Part shown: piece after piece, positions 11,554 to 22,790 of the stretch
Position numbering within the stretch: position 1 is the stretch's first letter
Layout of the letters: the number at the start of each line of letters is the position of its first letter
Source of the DNA: Spirometra erinaceieuropaei
Taxonomy: Eukaryota; Platyhelminthes; Cestoda; Diphyllobothriidea; Diphyllobothriidae
DNA: 64,000 bases
Assembly: GCA_902702965.1 (NCBI GenBank)
Contig: CACRXP010000090.1
Location: 477,304 to 541,303, forward strand
Direction of reading: 5' to 3'
Translations under genes and position numbers: made by a program
The notes under the pieces: generated by a model
What the model was told of the DNA's origin: nothing
Databases searched by the model: none
What the model saw: only the letters and a program-made list of their open reading frames with translations

Positions 11554-11865
11554 ACGCTCCAAATTTTGATATGAATATTTGAGCTGGAATCCATCACCTA
11601 CTGCGGAATAACCGCTCAATATTCACAAACCGCCAACAGGCAGCCCGTAGTATAGATCTGAGCAATGATTTACCGTACTAAAAACACAGGTATTAGCTTA
11701 ACACGCGTGTCTGAGCTTTTAGCTAATAACTGTTTTGTTAGTACGGTAAATCACTGCACAGATCTATACTACTGGCTGCCTGTTGGCGGTTTGTGAATAT
11801 AAAGCGGTTATTCCGCAGTAGCTGATGGATTTCAGCTCAAATATTCATATCAAAATTTGGAGCGT
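11554..11865. repeat. Long hairpin (two arms of about 148 bp)
   Basis: The arms at 11,554-11,702 and 11,718-11,865 are near-perfect reverse complements with a spacer of about 15 bp. Landmarks in each are ACGCTCCAAATTTTGATATG at the outer edge, TTCACAAACCGCCAACAGGC, and TTTACCGTACTAA near the centre. No coding capacity. It is probably a terminal-inverted-repeat element with its inside deleted, or a local inverted duplication. Confidence 0.8.
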
Positions 11866-12345
11866 GCCACACACGGACTGGCCTGTATCACATGTGCTAC
11901 GCTTCTGTCAGGACCGCTACAACTTAGCGCCTCGTGGTAGATTCAAGCGCGTCAGGTTTGGACATTGTGAGGAATGCATTGGTGCGCCGTCGCGGGAATG
12001 GACTTCCCAATGTCGACCGCTCTCGCTCTTCCCTCTTGCATGTCCTATTCGACTGTTCGAGCCTGGCAACCAACGAACAGTGAGACTGGGCACAACGGCT
12101 GACGCGTCCTGGAGGCCGACGTGCAACAACACGACTATGCGACGGTAGTTGTTTGGTGCGTGCGGACTGTCCGCACTGTCCGGTAAACGCGTCCAGCGAG
12201 CCAATATGACCTCGTTTTGGTTCAATGAGCCTGCAGTGCAGCCCCCTGCGGGACCAATGAAGCGCATTACACCCATCACAGGCACGCTCCTGAGATTTCA
12301 GTCCGGAATAAATCTCGCATTCCGGCGTCATACGCCCTATTGAAA
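11866..12345. other. GC-richer segment without a recognised gene
   Basis: Composition is GC-richer than the flanks, and overlapping open frames of 107-135 codons run on both strands, as expected in GC-rich DNA. None shows a family motif. It is possibly the body of a repeat related to the adjacent hairpin. Confidence 0.3.
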
Positions 12346-15194
12346 GTAAACGAGGACGTGGTCACCAGAACTGATGCATTTGCTGACTCACGCCCTCCAG
12401 AGTGTAAACTGCTCAAGGATAGAGCGCAAAACACTTTTGTTGTTTTCCATACTTTAGTATAGTATAGAATAGTGCTTGACATTCATAACTGAATGCACAC
12501 TTTTGATCACAAATAAAAGTGACATGATTTATTTAGCGGTGTCAAATAGATGAATACAGAGAAGTAAACTGGAAATGAATGAACTCAAAAAACAAGAAAA
12601 CGTATTCGGCGACCACTATGAAGAAGCTAGTCTGAATTTTTTGTTCACTTTTTATTTCAAAAGTGGAATATTCACTATCAAGTAGAAATGTCATAAACTG
12701 AGTCTATTGACCTTGACGCTCGACTGTGCAATATGAACACGTGATAAAGTCACGGACTTTGATAACATCAACCAAGTGGTTGTGACAGTATTCTCTTTTT
12801 TCTGTCGTTAACTGAAAAAGGAATAAGGGATTGCTTAGGATATCCTTCAAAAATCACATGACATAGGCGGGTGGCCTTATAAAAATTAGCGTAGGCTGCT
12901 TTGGTCAAACAACAAGAACTGATCACGAATTAATAACTGATGAGGCAGAAAAAGTATGTTTATAAGTAATTAATGCTCTCATTTTAGAGGCAACGAACTT
13001 ATTCCAAGGAGCCAGATCATTGTGCAAACCATAAAACTTTAAATCAACTCGCAAAGGCAGGGTAATCGAAAAGGCGTACAACGGCCCTGTGCTAGGACAT
13101 TAACAGTACATTTGTCTCTGTTGAGTTAATTATCGAAGTTACCGGACGGTTGACTAAAATGAAACTAAAATTGAACCTGCATAACACGTTCATAAACGAG
13201 AACCATACAAGGACAGTGTACTTTATTGCACGCATTTTTGTTATCCTTGATATTTTATCCCCATTTTATCTAAAAGATGCACAAAAGGTCGGTTTTTATA
13301 ACTATATGCTATAGCGCCATGTAACATTTTTTTATTAAACAAAGAAAACGATCCTGTTAACTTTGGACAATGCTAGTGGGTTCAGACTGGCTGATAAACT
13401 GAAGTGATTAGTCATATAACAACCTACCTGCTCCTAAAACCATGCCAGTATCTAGTGCAAAACGTTTCCGATCGCTTATGGCACGTTCTTAATGGCAAGG
13501 ATTATGTTTAGTTTTGCTTAAAGATTATTTGTGCAGTCCATGGTCCAAAACTTGTGAGGGTTCTTTTGTTTGGAGTAAACTTTGGAGGTCAATGTACTGG
13601 AGATCAAGAAAAGATTTTTAAGCGACCACTTTTCGATAGAATAACTCTATAAACGGTATCAGTTAAAGGCCATTTTTAAGGATTTGAATTTTTGCACGAT
13701 AATAGAGGGCAGTTCATCCGACGGCCATCAGCTGTGCATGCATAAATCGCACTGGGTTTATCTTTCGGGCAAATAAATATTGTGACATCATTTACATAAT
13801 CATGTGCAACCAAGCGCATCGTTTTCACTCCCAGTAAACAAAGTTTAGAGTTCACTTTATTTTTTTACATCTTTACACATGCAACAACTTATTAAAATTT
13901 ACTTATTTGTGTCACTCTTTGAAAAATAATATTTTGTTAAAGTTTGACGATTGAACAAAACGCCAGTGCTTTTTGAAAATAACTAATAATGCAGACATAA
14001 TCGAAATACATGACAAACGATTATAGTCTCTGAATGTCGTGGTCAATGAAAGTCTTCTGTTCAAACTGACATGAGAAGTAGCGGATTCTCTTTTGATGTT
14101 TTCATGTGGAGCCATTTACAAATATACTACTGCAATGATTTGTTGACAAGGGGCGTTTTATAATTAATTTGGAAATATTTGAAAAAAGGACTTTCCGTTT
14201 GAATTGAAAGATTTACCGTGAGTTTATCGGCATCGCGTATTTGTGTGCAAACCATTCAAAGCTAGCCTCTCTTGCATACTTTAATTCGCCATTCCAAACT
14301 CGGGAAAAGAGGAGTTAGTGTGCGTTTGTTCCGGCAAACAAATGGCTTTCTACAGTTATTTTAGTTTCGATAAGTTACCTTATTGTTTGCACATACATTC
14401 GCTTATTCTGAAATGACCGTACGAACGTGGAAATAGTGTCCATTTATGAGGATGGCTTTTCTAACATATCCGGTTTGCGAGTAGCGCAACCGCGAGGTCA
14501 CCTCCCCACACTTCGACGTTGGAATCTGACTAACCCTGCTTCCTGTGACACATTGATATCCTGTCCACAATTAAGAAAGATCATTAAACAGGTAAATATA
14601 TCGTCCTGATGAGTTACTGAAAAATTATGTTTAGCAACTGACATTTTACCCTGCCTTTGAATGTACTGGTATGTATAAAAAGGCATGTGTAGGTAGGACT
14701 GAGCACGAAACCGTATAATTAAAACACTGGAGGAGTTTCCTGCGCACTAATAAAATAACTTAATTTGTGTGCTTCATTCAGCATTTGGCTCTGTTGTGAA
14801 GCATCAGATTAGAGTATTCTATATTTAGCTGGGTTAATTGCATTTGCCTTAAAGGAACGTGCCAAACGCCAGTGGCAGACATTTGAGAAGAGCTGCGAAT
14901 TTCGGTGTTTGATGAATAAGACGCAGAATCTTCATGAAGTTATTGATTCCGAACTGAAATTTAAAAAATAAAGTCATCATGTCTTATAACTTGGTTGACT
15001 GTTTGGAACCCCTCCACAATCACATTCATTGCCGTCAAACTCATTAGTTCAATTAAAAGAGAAGCCAGGTCGTCACCAAGCTTTCGCGAATCTTCCGGAA
15101 TGATTTATTTGAAACATTTAATTATGTCTTTGGTTCGGCGAGCAACACCTTTCCCGCCATACTTGACTTGCACGGGAATAAGTTTGTAATGATA
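12346..15194. other. No recognised feature (AT-rich)
   Basis: Nearly 3 kb of AT-rich DNA with only short frames. No motifs, tRNA or clear repeats are seen. Confidence 0.4.
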
Positions 15195-15600
15195 GTGGAC
15201 GTGTGCAGCATCTACCACACTCCCTCCCTCTCTTTCTCACTCTCCAGCTGGACCCGCTGTCAAGACAGAGTCAAGAAGACCAAGGGTGAGGGAGAACGCA
15301 GGTAGATGACGCGGTCGGGCCCGCACCTTGGCGTTCCACTTTACACCCTCTGGTTTACACAGCAAATGACCAGGTTTTCAACCAAAAACGACAACAATTA
15401 CACCCCAACAGGGGGTCAGAAGGACGAGGATAACGGGGCAGTCATGTCCACCATCAGCGGGAGAGCAGGCGCATCTAGCGGCAGGGAACCGGGTGCCAGG
15501 AAACTGCAAACGCAACCCCGGCAACGGCGGGAGTGTGCTAATGCTGGCATAGCACACACTTTCAGACCTTGTGACTGAGCGACGACATAAGTAGTATGCA
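15195..15600 (-). repeat. Dispersed GC-richer repeat family R1, copy 1
   Basis: Read on the minus strand this contains two landmarks in order. The first is CCTGGCACCCGGTTCCCTGC plus ATGCGCCTGCTCTCCCGCTG; the second is GGTCTTCTTGACTCTGTCTT plus a GGAGGGAGTGTGGTAGATGC block. The same blocks recur at 34,209-34,900 (plus), 27,870-28,030 (plus) and 55,985-56,210 (minus). No conserved open frame is seen, so a SINE or MITE is more likely than a gene. Confidence 0.6.
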
Positions 15601-15703
15601 AAATGCTGTGACTAATTTAAAACTGCAAAACAACAGAGGTCTCCCTCAAGTTTGATTCAAACAGCTTATAAGCCATCACTGGTCCAAAAGGCTAAAGGCC
15701 CTC

Positions 15704-16474
15704 GGTAACAACCGGGAGATGGCATCCGAAAAAACCCGCCTAACCAAAGGTGGTTATAGGGGTTTTATGGGTGGTGGCTGGTGGGGATGTACGATACTAG
15801 TCGACGGAAAGCCTTATTTAAACAGGTGAATGATCGAAGTTGGCCCGCTCTCCGTTCCGTTATTACAAAATGGATCGTCAAAGGCAGTATAGTGATAACG
15901 GACGAGTGGAAGGCGTATAATCGTCTTCCCTCAAAGGTTAATCTACATTTCTCTGTTAACCACTCAAAGAACTTCAAGGACTCTACCACCGGACGGCACA
16001 CCAATGCCATTGAGGCATACTGGAGTAGACTGAAAAGAAAACTCCACGAGGGAGGCCCTGCATGTGGTCGAGCTCTGCGGGTTCACATAAACGAAGTACA
16101 GTATGGTCTTTGGTTTGGCCTCAATACCATGTCTCTGACAGACGCCTGGGAACTGTTCCTGTCCCATGTTGCGCAGACATATCCTATTTAAAAGTGATTT
16201 TGTTTTGTAATAAACTGCCATAATGGGAATTTATGCCGTATATTCAGGTGTACGTGTGTAACGATGGGGAATGTTGGGTAACAGAGACCATCGTCCATGT
16301 GCCCACCTGCGATGTTCATTCGGCTAGCCCATGTTAGGCCGTCGGGGAAAGTCCAAATAGTCCGTGAAAGTAGGGCTGCAACCGCTGATATAGCCTGAAG
16401 GCATTTGAGTCCACTGTTAAAGGTATTATTTCTAGGTAAAAGAGTTTTTTGGGTGCCATCTCCCGATTGTTACC
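15704..16474 (+). mobile_element. Merlin-type DNA transposon, internally deleted (771 bp)
   Basis: Terminal inverted repeats of about 30 bp frame the transposase frame. The left end starts GGTAACAACCGGGAGATGGC and the right end, on the minus strand, GGTAACAATCGGGAGATGGC. Flanks read GGCCCTC and GGCCTATC, a plausible degraded 8-bp target duplication, which fits Merlin (8-9 bp). The element is shorter than autonomous Merlins because the 5' coding half is missing. Confidence 0.75.
15781..16191 (+). pseudogene. Merlin/IS1595-type (ISXO2-like) DDE transposase, C-terminal half
   Basis: The 136-codon frame matches the C-terminal half of Merlin transposases, related to bacterial IS1595/IS1016. A V-x-DRS..L..VI block (residues 16-28) is followed by GSIVITDEWKAY (35-46), holding the second catalytic Asp. 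Then come VNHSKNF (58-64), the TGRHTN signature (69-74) and IEAYWSRLKRKL (76-87), which supplies the third catalytic residue region. The N-terminal zinc-binding region and the block with the first catalytic Asp are absent, so the protein cannot be a working transposase. The frame itself has no internal stop, suggesting a fairly young or recently deleted copy. It lies between matching terminal inverted repeats. Confidence 0.85.
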
Positions 16475-17799
16475 GGCCTATCTAAAAGTATTTAAGAAAG
16501 CTCGAGTGTCTGCTTAGCTGTTTAACTAACATGACTGAGGAATAAGAGTCAGCCGCCGCTGGCGGGAGAAGGCTACTGACAACAAATCCATGCTTCTTGG
16601 GGAGTCGAGCCGTTAAAGCACGCACGCATACACACACACTTGTGCCGTCACACAAAGATTCCTCCACCTTGGGCGGCAGTTCCAAGGTTTCGCGCCGCAT
16701 TCGTGTTCAAGGTGACTCATCAGTCAGACCCTACAGTTCAAAATGAGAGTTGAAGTGGAAGTGTCGCATCACATACACGTCCATTTTGTACTGAGCGTGC
16801 TGTCGGTTGCGAGGCAGGGAATGAGCATAGACGCTGACGGATGGAACACATAAGGCAGATATGACCGCTTCTATGTCCTTCGTCTTTGTCAACAAGCATA
16901 CTATTGGTAGCACTTTTGAAATATTTCAGGATTCATCACCAGAACCGTCCAGCTGGAAAAAGTAAAACTAATCAATACCTCTGTGATTTCCAAAGTCAAG
17001 CATGAAACTTCTTGTCGATGGGTCTTTATAGGTGGGATAGGAAGTAACTACCACTTACGGCGCATTTCACGGGATCCGCGCGAGGAGATTAACATGAAGT
17101 TTTTGCAACAGACCGACTCCCACTCACGGCGAAAAGTAAACCAGTCAGTTCAGAAAGCATTTACTATTTTCTGGTAGAATGTAATCCAGCGACAGCGTCG
17201 CATGGTGTTATTTGGGCAGTTCCCCGTTGATACCAGTCGCTGTTTCTGGTTATGCGACCAAATAAGTGGTAATCTTGTTTTTTGTAGCCCAGCGTTATGT
17301 AACAAAGGAATATTAGATGCAGCCATTTCAAGAGTCCTCTTAAGTTTAAAATAATTGCAGTACCCTGAAGTTTCTAATCTGCAAGGCTTTTTAAAACTCA
17401 GTTTTCCACCTGATTCTATGTCACCAACCAGTCTGTCGACATAAGCATCCACCGCAAATCAGGGTATCGTGTATAACAGGCGTGGTATAGTAGGCAAATT
17501 AAGCAAAAACTTAATAAAATGCAAAATATTGCGCATTGAGTAAAGTTTTGACGGCGTTGGACAGTAAAACCCTTTTTATTAGGCGTCTTAACTATTTTTT
17601 CTTGAAATCGCCAAAAGTAAACGTCATTTGTAGAGAGCATTAATTGCCGCTTTCGAAGAGGACGAAGAAGACGTAGGTGGATACCGAAAATAGGCTTCGT
17701 AACGACCAAATCCACTTAACTTGGCAGTATTCTGATAAATACACACAAACCTTTCAGCCGATATTGAAGAAGATGAACAACGATTAAATGAGATATGCA
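16475..17799. other. No recognised feature
   Basis: Two overlapping minus-strand frames of about 100 codons (17,150-17,715) match nothing I know and lack convincing splice sites. The rest has only short frames. Confidence 0.35.
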
Positions 17800-18726
17800 C
17801 AGTAGGTAGGCTGACTCATAAAATGTTAACTAAAATTCAGAAGTATGTTTTCGTTTTGAAAAGATTTCTCAAGTAGAGTTTTAAAGATTAATCCTAATGC
17901 AGCATAATTCTTCTACAATCAGATATCTCGAAAGGCGTGCCTTCGAAGGAACTTTTTTCAACCGCATGCAAAAAGCATACTTTGTAAAAAACGACTACTT
18001 AATTAGTCTGCATTTTTTCATTGATTTTCGAGGCTATTAAAAATTCAGTTGTATTTCACGAAAAACATGCATAAACATATTCACTCTCTTACTAATTCAG
18101 TAAGAAATTATGTTTTCTTCCAATATTATACACGAAAAGACGATATAATTAGGTTTTAAAAAGTTTCTAATTGGAAGATTTTTGAAAATCCGTGAAATAA
18201 CCGTTCATAAAACGTCATGTCACTGCATTTACCAAAGTGGTTTGCAACGTTAACAATATGTCTTAAATACACTGCAAAATTTTCTAAACCCCATATGGTT
18301 TCCTCTTAATACCGTAGAGAAATGTGTGTATTCCGTAAGCGGAAAATCTACAGCATGTAGTTTAGAAACCCTGAATACAAGTGCATTGGCAGATCGGGTT
18401 CAAAATTAATTTGGAATTGGAAAAGATTTGAAAACCGAATGATGGTCCGTGTCGAGTGTAAAATTTGGAGGAGGACATTTTTCTTACCGAAAGGGTAAAA
18501 GAACTAATATTTTATGCACACTACTTAAGTAGTCCTTTTTACAGAGTGTGGTTTTGCATATGGTAGAGAAGATGTCCGTTTGAAAGCAAGCAATCCGAGG
18601 TAATTTTATTATTTTAGAATTATACTGCATTATGATTAACTTTAAAACTCTACTTAAGTAATCTTTTCGAAACGAAAACGCATTTTGGAATTTTAATTAA
18701 CATTTCATGAGTCCGCTCACTTACCG
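17800..18726. mobile_element. Foldback/MITE-like element, copy 2 (927 bp)
   Basis: This is collinear with the element at 10,157-11,139: it has the same CAGTAGGT start, the AATGCATA/ACATGCATAAA region, the shared centre with GAAATAACCGTTCATAAA and TTAACAATATG, the TACCGTAGAGAAAT block and the ACAGAGTGTGGTTTT block. Its own two halves are also mutually inverted. TA is kept at the right end, but the left end reads CA. It has diverged considerably from copy 1, implying an old family. Confidence 0.75.
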
Positions 18727-20539
18727 TACAGTATGTGCCCTACCTCATGAACCCTGCTGACGTAAACTGATGCGAGAATATCTGGATATCGTTATCGTTG
18801 GGCATTTTTGCCTGCTCATCCACTTTTTTACAATGAAGTGTCCTTTTCTTGTACAGAGATTGTGTTCACTTAAGTAAATTAAGGAAATTATTAATACGAT
18901 TTAGCAAAAATGGACGGTGCAATATGCTTGTGCAACTTCCTACGCTAATACATGTCCTTAACACCGGTTGTGCACCTGATCATGTTTTATCATTGAAAAA
19001 ATGTAAGTTGACCATGAGAGTTTTAATAAACAGATTTTGCCTGATTCAAAAACTTATTTTGTGTCGGATGCCATCCATGGTAATCAGCTGGCGACTAAAA
19101 AGTTTATTTTAATAAAACAAGATGTTTTATTGATTCCTAAAAGTCAGATTAACGGATTTTTGCGAGACAGTGCCCTGAGGTGCAGTAATAACGCGGAAAG
19201 GGATTCCTTCATTTAAATGGATTGAAATTGTTTTGCCGTTTGTAAATTCTTATGTGATTGCACATAAATGTCCTGTAGTACATCTTCCTTATATACCTAA
19301 TGCAGGAATGCAACGATCAAAGTCTCACTAGTTCTAGCAAAATATCAGCATTTATATGGACGCTCTGCCGTGCATTCATAATCAAAGAACGGAGTCCAAA
19401 AACGTGCAAAACCAGTTCAAATGACCGCAACATAAATAAAAGGGCATGTTCTCACGTGTACGGTAGAGAAATGTTGGTATTGTTTAGAAACGTAAAAGAA
19501 ACGGGCAAAAGTTTTAAATCTTTCTTTACATTTTTTTCTCATGAAAAATGCAATGCAACCAGAGATCCATCAACGGAGTGCAGTATTAAGCACTTTCTAA
19601 AGAGGTTACTTATTAGATAAAGTCTTCTTTTTGACGGAATGCGTATTTGTTGCTGACTTTCGTTATAGACAGCCATTTTTTTCGAAAATGAGGTTTGATG
19701 TTTGAGTGAATCTTTGCATGTGATCCAAACTACCGTTCTCGTGAAAAATAGCGTTTAAAGACTCGGTATATGCCCTTAAGAAGTATCTCACTTTAAGGTT
19801 TTAAAAAGACAGGTAATTCAGGATCTGTCTTTGTGGACAATCGGTTGAAAACACTGAAAATCATGAAGTATTGAGCAATGTTTCAAGGTTGATCTGAAAC
19901 ACAATGTAATCCAAAACGAATGAAAAGTGTAAATTGATTTAACGGAAGAAAAGTTCTCTCTACAAACGCAAAATGTCATGTTAAAGACAACGCCTGTCAG
20001 CTCTGGTTAAATTTATTAGGCACCGCTCAGACTGACAGCCTGTCACCTAGTGAAAACTTTCGTTTCCATGACGCCCAATCGGTGAAATCAAGTTAAATCC
20101 CGTTTCTCTTGCTGGACCACATCTTACTTAACTCAACCTAGTCAAGCGTACCACGAGTGCTTAGATAACTCTTCGAATCTATACTGAGAATGTAGACTGT
20201 TCACAAACCGACATATATAAAATGACACTTAGTCCCAAACGATATTTGAATGTGAACTTAATGGAAACACTACTAGTAATTGGTATTTCATTAGTACTTT
20301 GATATTTATTATGGTTGTGGCATGAGAATACATTCTATACATATAAAAACAAAGTTTACTAAATTACCGCCATTTCTGACTTTTTTGCATATTACGCTTT
20401 TCCAAAAAATCCATCCTTCTCAACAAGGAAATACTGCCTTTAATATTTATTTATGGTACAAATTCTTTCAAAATTGTGCTTGACATAGACATTGGATTAA
20501 TGAAATAGTGTCGGTTTGGGTGTGATTGGTAATCATTCG
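18727..20539. other. No recognised feature
   Basis: AT-rich DNA with frames up to about 106 codons and no recognisable motifs. Confidence 0.4.
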
Positions 20540-20639
20540 TAAATTTCGACAACTTTCACAATTTTGGTCAACCTCTGTATGCAACTGTGGGCGGATTGGT
20601 GTTAGCAACAAAGACAAAGGAGAGTGGAATGGCCATTTC

Positions 20640-20760
20640 TGGCTTCTTAGCCTTCTTCAGCCAGTCATACCCAACCCCGAAGTGTATAATACCTGGAGTT
20701 CAAACTCGCGACCTGTTAGTTGGAAGTCCGACGCCTCAAACCACTAAACAACGAGCTCGT
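20640..20760 (-). repeat. tRNA-like SINE head (candidate)
   Basis: On the minus strand, AGTGGTTTGAGGCGTCGGAC resembles the D-arm/box A of a tRNA, and about 30 nt later GCGAGTTTGAACTCC resembles box B of the T-arm. These are the internal RNA polymerase III promoter parts of a tRNA-derived SINE. The full cloverleaf is not clean. The neighbouring sequence up to 21,095 includes a repeat found again at 37,655. Confidence 0.4.
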
Positions 20761-20889
20761 TATCTTGTCGGTTGCGAGCTCGAGCCCCAAGTGTTCCACG
20801 GTTCGAAATTGTCTATGAATGGCGGACGGATAATAAGTCAGAAATGGCCATACTAGTCTCCCTAGCCTCTGCTGAGGTCTACAATCTCA

Positions 20890-21095
20890 ACGACTCCAAA
20901 GTTTAATTAGTGTCCCATCTGAACGGCAGAGTTTGCTACATCCGACTGTCGGCAGAAAATGGCCGCATTGTCCTGATTGGGGATGAGATTTCTCGGTAAC
21001 ATTACTTGTTGAGTCCAGCCTATGTAAAGCTTTGATTTCGAGTGACGCGAGGATTGATAAAGAGCACTATCTTATTGAACAGCCGTGTTTTAGAG
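20890..21095. repeat. Dispersed repeat R3, copy 1
   Basis: This matches 37,655-37,850 over about 200 bp in the same orientation. Shared blocks are TGCCCCATCT/TGTCCCATCT, GGCTACATC/GCTACATCC, GGCAGAAAATG, GTGATTG/CTGATTG, GAGTGACGC and TTGATAA. No coding potential. It may be a SINE tail or part of the larger duplication described for 21.6-24.2 kb. Confidence 0.55.
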
Positions 21096-21144
21096 CTTAA
21101 TACGGTAAGCGACTAAACAAGTATGTACAGTGCCTAACTTGTGT

Positions 21145-21516
21145 CGAAAGGAGTAATGAGTGAGGGCTTCGACGCCAGCATATTGACGTCGTCAAGGCAT
21201 GGGGAGGAAGTGAGATATGAAGACAGTCGTCGCCAGTTGGCCATCCAGTTTCGAAAGACGAGAACATCTGAAAGCAGAATCCTGTCCCCCATTCTACATT
21301 TCATCTTGAACTGCAGATGGAGGTTAATGGAGCTTGATCGTTTATTGCAGCATTCAAGTATGTTCTGGTCAATACTAAGGAAGGTGTCGTCAATGTCGCG
21401 TGCTGAAAATCTGGTTTTTTTTTTACTTCGCAAACAGCTGTGTTTGGAACTTTTTGGGAATAGCCCCGGAAATTAACCCCGCGATTGGCGAGCCCATCGA
21501 TGTGTCCTTTGATCCA
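21145..21516 (-). pseudogene. Penelope-like element reverse transcriptase fragment
   Basis: Read on the minus strand from 21,516 the sequence gives SMGSPIAGLISG, the RT motif before the catalytic aspartates. After a frameshift at a T-run near 21,415 comes ARDIDDTF, the YxDD-equivalent with Tyr replaced by Asp. Further on are LQFKMK and LLSDVLVFRN, corresponding to FLDVLV. It belongs to the same PLE type as 6.1-7.3 kb. Both ends are missing, and frameshifts and substitutions make it inactive. Confidence 0.75.
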
Positions 21517-21755
21517 CCTGGGTATGATCCCTTCGAAAGAAAAGAATGTCTTGAGGCATATCAGTTTACTTATTATAGTCAACCAGCAACATGACAACTC
21601 TTATGTATTTCATAAGATTAAATTTTCATATACTGTCAAAATATTGTACCATCGAAAAGGCAGACATGCCTTTTAATTGTCGCACTAACAGAAGAACACT
21701 TCCAAATGATAAAAACGTGCGCATCAACGCTGTTTCTTTTACACATTCCTGACAG

Positions 21756-21978
21756 TAGTCTCTGAGGTCTTAGGACAAGTGAATTTCATGCTGACAGTTT
21801 CAAGACAGAATGCAACCGGACTGTCATTTTCCTACTGCCAATTGAATGCAAGACTGGGGGAGATCGTGACCTACGTGGTGGACTGGAGAGATTTGTCTGC
21901 CAACAATTGGCCTCTACTAATTCATCACGATATTCAACCTCAGTCTATATTGTTCACATTTAACAACACTACTTTGGT
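21756..21978 (+). CDS. Putative host exon, extracellular beta-sandwich-like domain (copy 1)
   Basis: A pyrimidine-rich acceptor ending GACAG precedes an open segment that starts in phase 1. It reads VSEVLGQVNF...VSRQNATGLSF...GEIVTYVVDW and has N-x-S/T sites (NAT, NNT). A possible donor TTG|GTGTAA ends it, although TAA also closes the frame there. The alternation of hydrophobic strands with a V-T-Y-x-V-D-W stretch recalls PKD/Ig-like repeats, but I cannot assign the family. A close copy of the exon and its upstream intron lies at 39,564. A 13-bp-duplicating PLE insertion lies only 70 bp downstream. Boundaries are inferred. Confidence 0.4.
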
Positions 21979-22058
21979 GTAATTGGGCGTATTTAGATAT
22001 ATTCGCGGTGAAGTCCGTCAAGTCATTTGTCGCAGGAATAACTGCATTTCACACTTTG

Positions 22059-22777
22059 AAAACAAGCATGTACAGCAGAATTTATTGGGGCCAACAAATT
22101 TCGTGACGGCTTTTAAACTGCAACCCGTCTCTGCATAACACAGGTAACGAATGAAAGCGCACAGCAGTATGGATTTGTACAGAATGGCAGTGCATAGGAG
22201 CAAGGTCAAAGTTCAAAATAATCAATAATCAGGTAAGACGTCCACATAGGCATCATATGGGCATCATAGGCTTTTCAAAGAGGAAAATAGAACCCCCGTT
22301 CGTCTATAACGAAACACCTGCTAGATAGCGGTCATGTTGTCGACCCTAAAGCATCCTTTCGAGTACTTGTCCGAGCACGCACAACTCGAACCTTGCGTTA
22401 TTTGGAAGCAGCCTACATACAGAGGGAGAAACCAGACCTGTGCAAGCAGTTAGATCACGTGACCAATCTGCAATTGCCCTGGTAATCTCACACCTCTAGT
22501 TTCCTCTGACTGTGATTTGTTGTTAACATTTCGTCTCCCCTTTTTCCTTTTTGATGTCTATGTGGACGTCTTACCTGATTATTGATTATTTTGAACTTTG
22601 ACCTTGCTCATATGCACTGCCATTCTGTACAAATTCATACTGCTGTGCGCTTTCATTCGTTACCTATGTTATGCAGAGACGGGTTGCATTTGAAAAGCCG
22701 TCACGAAATTTGTTGGCCCCAATAAATTCTTCTGTACATGCTTGTTTTTAATTTATACCGGGGAAAAAATGCTTCAA
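22059..22777 (+). mobile_element. 5'-truncated Penelope-like element with inverted pLTR arms and 13-bp TSD
   Basis: Arms at 22,060-22,254 and 22,553-22,747 are reverse complements (landmarks TGTACATGCTTG, GGCCCCAATAAATT, CGTCACGAAATTTGTTGG, GACGTCTTACCTGATTATTG). Between them is the C-terminal end of a PLE nuclease. The 13-bp direct repeat ATTTCACACTTTG flanks the whole unit at 22,046-22,058 and 22,778-22,790, giving a clear insertion boundary. A hammerhead remnant (GACGG...CCGTC-AC-GAAATTT) is visible in the arms but lacks CTGANGA. Confidence 0.85.
22286..22485 (+). pseudogene. PLE GIY-YIG domain, last 60 or so codons
   Basis: The frame from about 22,297 encodes ITKHLLDSGHVVD, SFRVLVRARTTRTLRYLEAAY (which carries the metal-binding Glu) and the C-terminal tail ending LQLPW-stop at 22,485. 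It is nearly the same as the end of the minus-strand PLE frame at 45,077-46,219, so both belong to one PLE family. One base appears to be missing near 22,295. Everything upstream in the protein is absent because of 5' truncation at insertion. Confidence 0.85.
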
Positions 22778-22790
22778 ATTTCACACTTTG

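Noticed and set aside
14590..14630. CTGATGA followed by GAAA
   Set aside because: No helix II can form in the six bases between them; chance occurrence.
22664..22712. Hammerhead in the 22-kb PLE pLTR
   Set aside because: Helix II-like GACGG/CCGTC and GAAATTT are present but the CTGANGA core is not recognisable and two bases intervene before GAAA; kept only as a remnant.
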